Assembly: GCF_963422355.1 (NCBI RefSeq)
Contig: NC_085097.1
Span: forward strand, 540,001-604,000
Direction: 5' to 3'
Source: Corticium candelabrum
Taxonomy: Eukaryota; Porifera; Homoscleromorpha; Homosclerophorida; Plakinidae
Length of the DNA stretch: 64,000 nt
Position numbers and translations under genes: made by a program. Positions within the stretch are counted from its first letter, which is position 1; every line of letters begins with the position of its first letter. Below are positions 56,093 to 64,000 of this stretch, one piece after another. The notes under the pieces were generated by a model. It was not told where the DNA came from and did not search any database. It was given only the letters and a program-made list of their open reading frames with translations.

Positions 56093-56685
56093 GGTACAGT
56101 ACTATTTTGATTTTGATAATGAATGTTAATTATCAATTTTTGACTTGCATACCTCTTAATTGGTACTAAAGCATTAGTTACCAGGCACTCAATACAAACT
56201 ATTATTGTATAGAACTCACAGCTTGGTATATTGTTGAAGCTGCATCTATGGGTAGACTTCTATTCAAAACAAGTTTCAGTTTGAGGCATGCTTGTCTACA
56301 ACCTACCCTTTATAAAGGCGAAGGCCACTGCATGTTGTATGCATTTACTCCTGTTGGGTTTGGCAACAACACAAAAACAACAGTTTTATGATAATAGATC
56401 TCAATTAACTACCTGCTGTTGTGTCAGTCTGTATAATGGATATATTGCAAGAAAACAAGAGGAATAGCAAGGCTAGTTGCTAACAGAGCGTCTGCAAGGC
56501 ATGAAGTACAGGTGATTGGCTGAACATACTCGTGGATGCGCATTCGTAGAAGTGAATTGAACCGTTATGGGCATTAAGCTACAAGTCAGGCTTCTGTGCC
56601 AGTATGTATCTTCCTCCAAATAATGGACTTCTGTCCAAGTATGTGCTCTAGAAACAAACCACTTTATCTCAGTACCCAAGGCCCA
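56093..56685. other. LTV1 3' flank, no further gene seen
   Basis: AT-rich sequence with the LTV1 3' UTR at its start. No coding feature is supported. Confidence 0.4.
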
Positions 56686-56687
56686 GA

Positions 56688-57210
56688 TATCCGGGCTAAG
56701 GTATAGTAGTCATCCGACATGCGACGGTATTTATACTCAATTAGCGCAGATCCAAATGAAGCTGTTCCGACCAATAGACGAGAAGTGGTGTCATTCCGAC
56801 CAATAGAAGAATTTGATGTCATCATAAGGCTCCACCTCTGTTTGGTAGCTGCTAACGAAGATTCATCCATCTTGTAGATGGTGTTAGTTCTTTGCTTTAC
56901 ATAAGGGATGCCTTAGTCATTTTAGTGTCGTCTTCAACAGAAATGTGGTGCTCCACAGGAATTTGCGAAGGGGAACATGCATTGTCCATGACAGCGCTTC
57001 TGTTTGTCGGACGAAGCGACTGACCTGTAAGTATGCAAGTCTGGAGACGCTTTGCATTTTGTGTACCTAAATGAATGCATTGGAAACCTTAGCTGAGACG
57101 AGTATTTTGGGCTAAAACATCAGTATGCAAACATTATCACGTGACGAGATATGATTACATACACCGGCCGAGGGTTTAGCACTGTAATGTGCTTCTCTAT
57201 TAACTGAGTT
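56688..57210. repeat. Dispersed repeat, copy C (uninterrupted)
   Basis: Matches copy A on both sides of the gypsy-2 insertion and copy B at 33.5-34.4 kb. Contains CCGACCAATAGACGAGAAG and a second CCGACCAATAGA about 30 bp later, then TTTGATGTCATCAT, the empty gypsy-2 target site. CACCGGCCGAGGGTTTAGCA is near its end. Confidence 0.8.
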
Positions 57211-57232
57211 TTGTTTTATACATGACCATAGG

Positions 57233-57535
57233 GTGGGTACACTGTCATGTAATTGTTCCAGTAGAGCATGTTACCCACCTGACTTTTACTTGCCATGCTA
57301 CAGCATTGCAACATTAGAATATGCTGCAATCGATGCCGTAGAGAGCTTAATGATCAGTTTGAAGGTAAAACAAAGACGAGTTACAGCAGTTTATGCTTAT
57401 GTTGATGGAAAGAAGTTACTGTTAGACATCACAATTGCTGATCCATGTGCTAAAGTGTATTACAAAGAGCTTGTCCAATGCAGGCTCTGCTGCAGCAGAA
57501 CAAGAAAAGGCAAAGAATAAGAAGTGACTGGAAAG
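57233..57535 (+). pseudogene. Retroelement C-terminal remnant (LLLDITIADP motif)
   Basis: The frame reads AAIDAVESLMISLKVKQ, then KKLLLDITIADPCAKVYYKE, and after a one-base shift AGSAAAEQEKAKNKK. D-[VI]-T-[VI]-x-x-P followed by an Ala-rich ...AAA.E..K helix is a recurrent C-terminal pattern of metazoan reverse-transcriptase ORFs. It is short and isolated. Confidence 0.4.
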
Positions 57536-58113
57536 GCTTTAGGCTATGCAGGCAGCTTGCCAGCTAATCACATCCAGGCACAGAAAGATTACTTTGGTGC
57601 TCACACCATGAGCTGCTTTGAAAACCTATGATTAGCCCGATGGTTTTGTCTCATCGTCCACTTACACTGCCAAGTGAGGCAATTGGATATCAACATTTGT
57701 ATTTCAGTTGCTGCAGTGATACTGCTTTGCTCTTGACAGCATGGGATTGTATGTTCCTGTCATGTTAGCTCAAATAGATGTAACTCTCGACATGTACAGT
57801 TGTATTGGTAGTTCTGGTGATCGAATCAGGTGCAGTACAAGCAAGTTGTACTCCTTAAATGCATGCTGCCATTGAGTCTGATTAACAATCATTACTGATT
57901 GGGGTACTTCTTTATTATTGGACATATACACAGACAAACACATTGACAGAGACATGGATGGACTACAAACTCATGGTACAGTAGTACCATCAATTTCTCA
58001 ACAATTTTGTATTTACAGATTGTGTGTCTATCTCCATCAGGATGTATTTACAAACATACAAACGTTCAAGGTGAATAAGTAGGCAAGTTTTATCAGATTA
58101 ATAGACTGACACT

Positions 58114-58204
58114 TAGTCTCGTGTAGCCAGACCTTTCCTGCTGCGTCGTACTTCTGGGCGAGAAAGTATGACGCGGCGTGGAAGGGTCTGGCTACGCGAG
58201 ACTA
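58114..58204. mobile_element. 91-bp TAGTCTCG foldback element, perfect 9-bp TSD
   Basis: TAGTCTCGTGTAGCCAGACC and its complement GGTCTGGCTACGCGAGACTA. ACTGACACT flanks both sides (58105-58113, 58205-58213). The inner arms TCCTGCTGCGTCGTACTT / AAGTATGACGCGGCGTGG pair imperfectly. Another end of this family (GGGTCTGGCTACGCGAGACTA) is at 58735-58755. Confidence 0.9.
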
Positions 58205-58599
58205 ACTGACACTCAGCTGCTCTTTGAGATGCAAATCTGACAAACAACATTTAAATGGCTATAAAGAAGCTCCTTTACAGTCAACTGTTTTACTTTCAGT
58301 TCACATCAACAGAAACTGCAAACACTGTCACAGACTAACTGCTACGCTATTCATCAAGTTCACTCATTGCACAGCAGACTAGTACACACATGCAACATTA
58401 TTTATTTTGTTGATAACAACCAATAAAGTTGCATGAATTGAGAGAAACAAATACATCACAATTATCTTTTTCTAGTTCACATCCATGTCATCCCTACGAG
58501 CGTCACTTTGTCTTGTAAATGTGCCTGCTTATGAACTGCTGTTTGCAATTGTTTGTTGTCTTCATCATGATGTTGCATGACTGCAGTGATCATATAATC

Positions 58600-59475
58600 T
58601 CTTTACTTCTCCCACTTTGCATTCATTCTCATAGCAACATGAGTTACAGCTTCCTGATCAGCCAATTGCTGCTTGTAAAGAAGATTTCTTCGCTTGAATG
58701 GCTCAATTGTTTTCTCAAGTATGACGTGGGAAAAGGGTCTGGCTACGCGAGACTAACTCTGTAAATCATCAACTTGTAATGCACTTTGCATGATGGTCAA
58801 CTTTAAGATAACTAAAATACCCAACAAGCAAATGATCCAGATAGACAGATGCCAGTATAAGACTGCGTAAAACCTAGGATGTGGATAGATAAACTTTCAA
58901 CACACAAACCCACCATCACATGAGTATAAATATTTAGTGTCACCCCTCACAATCTGTTTACTTAAACTAGAAACATACACTACTGATGGAAACGACTGTC
59001 TGATGTGCTCTTAATGCAACCTGGATTTAAATTGTCTGATTCAAATTGTCTGCTCGTTGACTATAAGGAAGTCACTACAGCAGTAGTTTCTATAAAAATT
59101 CTTGCAAGAATAACTGAAAATAACTCTAAATATAAATGTAAGCTTGTGCATGGACAATAAAATTTGTGCATACAGTACCTTGCTGATAAGAAAAGGCTCG
59201 TTGATATTGTTGCAAAATATTGACTGCTTCTTGGTCTTTGGCATCTGAAAGCAGCATCTCAGATCTATCTCAAAATATGCTATACACGCATTAAGCTACA
59301 GTGTAGATAGAACTCATACTTCTAGTTTCTATCATTTTATATGTGACATCAACACCTGCACTTGTTGTGAGAAGTAATTATATTAAAGAAACAGTCTGAC
59401 AAATACCCTTCAGGATGCTTTCTGCTTCTTGCCGCTTCTGTTGCCTTAGTTAGAAGAACTTGACTGGCACTGCAA
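58600..59475 (-). CDS. Possible exons of a minus-strand coiled-coil protein
   Basis: Three open segments on the minus strand: 59473 to 59407 (SQVLLTKATEAARSRKHPE, bounded by TTGCAG and GG|GTATTT), 59245 to about 59179 (DAKDQEAVNILQQYQRAFSY, acceptor TTTCAG, donor CAAG|GTACTG) and 58706 to 58600 (EPFKRRNLLYKQQLADQEAV ... MRMNAKWEK, stop TAA). All are helix-like with heptad character. However, the phases of the first two do not match, and the third abuts a foldback-element end, so the gene model is not established. The family is not recognised. Confidence 0.25.
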
Positions 59476-60269
59476 ACCTGAATGCACGTAAAGTAAAACA
59501 AAATATGAGTCCTACAATGAGCTACTTTGCGCCTTAATCAACAATATTATATAGCTTAGATGCAAACACATGAAATGAACGTAACACATGTGCAATCGCA
59601 TCCTAGCAAACACAAACAATGCCATATGAAGAATATGGAAACAACAACTAGGCAACAATACAAGATTTAGTTAATAAAACTTTACCCAAATTATTAATAA
59701 TTAGTGTCCTAAGATATTGTTGTTTTGTAAAGTAGTGTATTATACAACATCAAATTATGATTTCATGTTCATTAAAACATTATCTAAATAGGACCCTGAC
59801 GAACAAGATCCGAGAATAAAGCGCCGGTGTCTGGCTATCATTAAGAACCAATGAAGTCGAGCACTAGGTGTCTCTGAGATCTGACAGATCTGGCTTGCTG
59901 TGCATGTATGCGTTTGTAGATTCTTCGCATCCCTACATAGGGAGGGAGCGGTGTGCTCTCTGACAGAGCTATACAGACGGCTCTACTCCCTGATATACAT
60001 GTACAGTACTGTACGCGCAAACTACCAGCCACTTCCTCATACACACGTGCAAGCATCCGGGGATTAAGATTTTGGGCCCCAGGGGCACGAGGCGTTACTG
60101 CGTGATTTCCCGGCGCTCAGATCTACAGACAACGAGCAGTTATGAAGTATGTGCTAAAGCCACACTTTCTCTGATATGTGAGATAACAAAGTTTAGGAAT
60201 ATTGAAGTAGGTAAGATAAACGCCATGAGCCCCCAATGTCGGATGCTTACGGTGTAGGTGTAACTGTAC

Positions 60270-61480
60270 AACCGACCCTCAATGGATGAAAATCTCAGAA
60301 ATTGGACATTTTCTGGAATGTGCATCTCATATACTCAGTGTGGGTAGAAACTTATTGGGATAATTCTTTATACTTAATTAAGAGAGGTCAGAGTATACAA
60401 GAATCCTAGATACCAAGACATGTCATGTACATGTATGAGAAGTAAACAGTTACATAGAAATGTACAAATGCTGATTTCGTTATTTCAAAATATTTTGGAC
60501 GTACTGAGGATGGTTCTCTTGTAATGAAAGTCTTGTTTCAGGAAAGCGTCTCAGAAATTTTTCACTGTCATTCAATTTTTCTGCATTTCATCAAAATGTG
60601 GTTTGATCAACAACTAAGAAAAGTATCATTTTAGTGAGGATGGTTCTTTTGTAATGAAGGTCTTTGTATGTCAAAAGCGTCTTTGAGATACTTCACTTCC
60701 ATTCAAATTTTCTGCATTTTATCAAAACATGGTTTTTTATCGACAACTGGGAACAGCAGCTTGTAACCAACACATGACAGTAGTGTTGTCATGGGTGTCG
60801 ACTTTGAATCTGTCTGGTGCTGAAACTGTGTTGCCAGCAGGTACCACAACTCAATGTGGAACACTTTCAGTTTCGGTATACTGGTATCATCGCCCACCCT
60901 TAATTAATGGATGACTATTTGGAACACTTGTAGTGTACTGTACAACTCATCCTCAATGGAGACACTTTCTGAAATTGTGCTTATATACACTGACTGTGTG
61001 TAGGAACTGATCAAGATGATCTCTAGGTATACAATAATCGAGACTTAAGTTATATACTAAGCTGGTAATCGTACAAGAGATAAAGTTTAAACAGTTACAT
61101 GGAAAACTTACAGATGCTGATCTCGTAATGAGGATTGGTCTCTTGTAATGACAGTCTCTGTATGTTGAAAGCCTTCCCGAGATATTTTCCACTTTCATCC
61201 AAATTTTCTTCTTTTCATCAAAACTGGTGTGATCAACAACTGAGAAACACATTTTGGCACATGTTGTATGAGGATGGTTCTCTTGTAATGAAGGTCTCTA
61301 TATGTCAAAAGCGTCTTAGAGATATTTTCCACTTTCATCCAAATTTTCTGCATTTTATCGATAACTGGAAACAGCAGCATGTAAGCAACACATAACAGTT
61401 ATCATAGGTGTCAACCTTGAATCTCTGGTGCTGAAATTGTTCCAGTACAGTACATCAGGTATCAGAACCATAACATGTTT
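60270..61480. repeat. Nested tandem repeats (~650-bp unit containing ~130-bp subunits)
   Basis: The 130-bp subunit (GAGGATGGTTCTCTTGTAATGA ... TTCTGCATTTTATC) starts near 60507, 60637, 61130 and 61268. Each pair follows a shared 230-bp segment (CCTCAATGGA ... AAACAGTTACAT ... GATGCTGATYTCGT) at about 60285 and 60950. The structure is thus an older doubling inside a later, larger one. There is no coding sequence. Confidence 0.8.
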
Positions 61481-62327
61481 AGAGCAGAGTCAAAGCATCA
61501 AAGCTTTCATAATTGCTGCAATCCAGACATTTACCACAGCGAACAACTGCAGAATTTCAAGTTAACACAACTCTTAACTTTCAAGTTCAAGTCAGAAATT
61601 TTTATGACATCAGCTATTATTCTCGGGAGAGCAAACCACTCAACAAACAGTAACTATTTCTATAATAGTAGTGTTGGCAGTTTATGGCAGAACATTGGCT
61701 TTGACATATAAAGTTGATTTTTATGCATTTAGACTTTCAAGTGTTTGTGTAAAATTTTTACATGTGTGTGTTCTACTGTACTTTGCTAGGCTATTTTTAG
61801 TTCTTACTTTAAGCACTCTACTTAATCAGGTGTGATTCTATCTTCATTCACTTGCTCATGGTGCTCTAGAATAGAAATCTTTCTACTGTAGCGTTCATAT
61901 ATGAACGCTATAATATATGTCCATAAAAACACTACATTTGCTAATTGTTTTCTTGAAACTATAGGGTTGTTCAAAGGACCAAGTGCCAGAAAGAGCAATT
62001 AACTTTGCTTTTCACCATGGCAACCAATATAGCACCATACCATAATTGACACCTTTGATTGTAGTATTCAAGATCAAACTATAATCACCACGTGCACATC
62101 AAGCCTAGTAATTAGCTATTGAACTATGGAATAGATTTAATCAGCACCTGTATCCCTACAATACTAAAACGCATTTTCAAAGATGCCAGAACTCTGTGTC
62201 TGCTGAGTCTAGAACCAGTACTAAATCTATTTTTTAGCATACAGAATCCTCACATCCGGGACGTTTGTTTACTGGCGCGCGAGAAAGTTAGTCAGTTTAC
62301 AAACAGTGACTTATCTGCTGGTCTAGG
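61481..62327. other. Intergenic, upstream of the 62.3-kb gene
   Basis: No gene seen. A small hairpin GCGTTCATATATGAACGC is at 61892. The last 100 bp, with raised GC (TTTACTGGCGCGCGAGAAAG), probably hold the promoter of the following gene. Confidence 0.35.
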
Positions 62328-63122
62328 ATGTCGAAGAAGGCGAAGGGGGTGAGCAAAGTTGTGTGTTGTTTCCAAGAGAATTTTTACACCGACAATTACT
62401 AGAGTTTGCTAGACTACTTACGTGCTTATTTTTAACTTAATAGAAAAAGCGCAAGGCGTTTGAAAATACAACAGTGGAAAGCTTCGGTCTTACTGGTTGC
62501 GGCAGTGAGCAAGAAGAATGCAGTGATGAAGATGCGAATGCTTTGGTTAAATGCAGACCTAGGCCTAAGAAATGGAGAGGTAACCAGCAATTTAGTAGGA
62601 GTAAAAGATCCAAGCAGCTGCCTTGCACATCAGAGAGTGGTTCAGCAGCACAAGTCGATGCTAAAAATTCGTTAGAAATGTCTGAGCAATCATTACAAGA
62701 AGGGCGGACGAATTGTTTCACTCAGTCGTCTGCAGCTGACTTGGTGGGAATTTCAGGAGTTAATGCCTGTCGTGAACCAAGGAGCCCTTCTGCTAGTAGT
62801 GGTTGTGGACGCATTGACCATGTGGACATGGAAGATGATGGACCTGGACCTTCTCATGCCCAGAAATATGATGGTTTGGTTGAAGTTATTGATGTGTCTT
62901 CTGACACTGATACAGGCAGAAGCTCACCTGAGGTATTATTATTGATTAATTAAATGAAGTATTATTATTAATTAATTAAATGAAGTAGTATGTGCCTTGT
63001 TTTGTGTGTGTTGACTAAAATGTGTGCTGAATATTCAGGTTGTTGTAGTGGGATCACGTTCACCAGACCAGAGTATTACTCAACAGATCAGGCAAGATGA
63101 GGAAATGGCGAGGAGATTACAG
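62328..63122 (+). CDS. 5' part of a nuclear-protein gene with SIM-like and UIM-like motifs
   Basis: Exon 1, 62328-62348 (MSKKAKG, donor GGG|GTGAGC). Exon 2, 62444-62932 (163 codons, starts KKRKAFENTTVESFG). Exon 3, 63039-63122 (28 codons, donor CAG|GTTTGT). All are in phase 0. The N-terminus is basic (KKAKG-KKRK), a likely nuclear signal. The middle is Ser-rich and of low complexity. VEVIDVSSDTDTG is a hydrophobic core followed by acidic/Ser residues, the form of a SUMO-interacting motif; VVVVGSRSPD in exon 3 may be a second. QIRQDEEMARRLQ resembles ubiquitin-interacting helices. SIM plus such helices occur in SUMO-targeted ubiquitin ligases such as RNF4 and RNF111, but no RING domain is in the window, so identity is open. 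The gene continues past 63122 and probably off the right edge. Confidence 0.6.
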
Positions 63123-64000
63123 GTTTGTTGACACAGTGGATATTACAAAATTTGATGGGATGAAAGAACATCAACAGAGGAACAATTGATTAGTTTTGGG
63201 GGTTAATTCAATGTCATTTAAACAGTATGTGTACATGCTAAGATGGACACAAAAGCCTTTCGAATAGTTGCTATGGCAACAGTTATTAAGTTAATGGCAA
63301 TATTAGGTAGCTGTGCTGCCTTAGCGGAGCTTTGTGCTCTCTGACTGCTGTCCAGTTCTTTCTGTTGTTGACTGGTTTTGAATTCATTCAGCCTTTCCTG
63401 TGTTTTTGCACCATTAGCTTTGGTATAAAATGCTACACTTTGTAAACAAGAAGGAAGCGGGGTACCTACCTAATATCCAATCAGGAATGTGGTACCTTGT
63501 TACTGCAGACAACACAACTGGATGATTTCTTTATCAAATCCAGTACAAAGCTGACAAGTTGTTTTTACACCCTGACGTTGATCTTGTTGTAGAGATGTTT
63601 CTTCACCCCAACATTAGCAATACATCATGTCATGTTATGCTACACAGAAACTGGCAGCAGTTACAGAGTGAAATTTTCATTATATCAGATTTCTCAATTG
63701 AAAACTGTTTAGCAGTAACGTTGTCATTGTCACGTCAGTAGTAGACATGCAGCTTGTCTCTTCAAATGACTATATAAGTATTAAGTGGAACACATAAGGA
63801 GAGGTGCTTAAATTGTTGTTTTTGGTGACTATGATCATCAGAGTTTCCCACAGAGCCATCCAGTCATCTCACAGTCGGGTTAGGAAAAGTCAATTGGCTG
63901 CCGTCAGACTTGCTGACCCAGTCTTCCATAGCCTAGCTCGGAATATATTGCAAGGCTTTTGAATGGGAAATTGGTAATTTCTTGCCAATTTTGAAAATCT
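63123..64000. other. Probable intron and 3' continuation, no exon resolved
   Basis: Sequence downstream of exon 3. A possible acceptor CTGCAG at 63508 is followed by an open TTQLDDFFIKSSTKL, but no donor or homology supports it. Confidence 0.3.

Noticed and set aside
59179..59475. Firm two-exon join RKHPE + DAKDQEAVNILQQ
   Set aside because: The only GT donor leaves phase 2, while the second segment needs phase 1, so the attractive protein is not produced by simple splicing.

Overview
ORGANISM. This is nuclear DNA of an animal: AT-rich, split genes with GT-AG introns (several only 45-60 bp), many microsatellites, and a dense mix of old and young transposable elements. A sponge or another non-bilaterian animal fits best. 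The evidence is a block of mitochondrial-type rRNA at 7.5-8.3 kb in the order small rRNA - tRNA - large rRNA (as in demosponge mtDNA), very short introns, and a CARD/Death-domain gene. I cannot name a species. LAYOUT. 0-2.3 kb: an (AC)n tract and two inverted-repeat elements. 2.3-4.1 kb: a decayed gypsy polymerase on the minus strand. 4.6-7.1 kb: two minus-strand host genes, a small coiled-coil protein and a CARD plus Death-domain adaptor-like protein. 7.5-8.3 kb: mitochondrial rRNA insert. 8.7-11.1 kb: a palindromic element, a 200-bp tandem repeat and part of an Ig-like gene. 11.5-12.1 kb: a MITE with another foldback element nested in it. 12.5-17.0 kb: a complete DNA transposon, best read as IS3EU (rve-integrase transposase, 6-bp target duplication, TAY...RTA ends), whose subterminal regions are two oppositely oriented arrays of one 24-bp minisatellite. 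17.0-22.3 kb: gypsy element 1, inserted within a few bases of the transposon's right end. 22.65-27.6 kb: gypsy element 2, with identical 84-bp LTRs and a gag start codon lying inside the LTR. 28.3-32.5 kb: a BEN-domain gene or pseudogene. 32.8-33.3 kb: a hAT transposase tail. 33.5-37 kb: repeats and foldback elements. 37.29-56.09 kb: one long plus-strand gene, LTV1 (40S ribosomal subunit export and assembly), 13 exons. Its introns hold giant inverted repeats, Helitron-like elements, a 1,967-bp Mutator-like element and a tRNA-derived SINE. 56.7-62 kb: repeats, a retroelement tail and a weakly supported minus-strand gene. 62.33 kb to the end: the 5' part of a nuclear-protein gene that runs off the window. 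HOW IT FITS TOGETHER. The host genes do not form an operon or pathway. Most of the window is a record of insertions. Internal paralogues give empty sites for two of them: the 200-bp repeat at 9.5 kb for the IS3EU/gypsy-1 pair, and the repeat at 56.7 kb for gypsy-2. Duplications of 4 bp (gypsy), 6 bp (IS3EU) and 9 bp (Mutator-like) separate the families. The most notable single object is the IS3EU-type transposon with inverted minisatellite arms.
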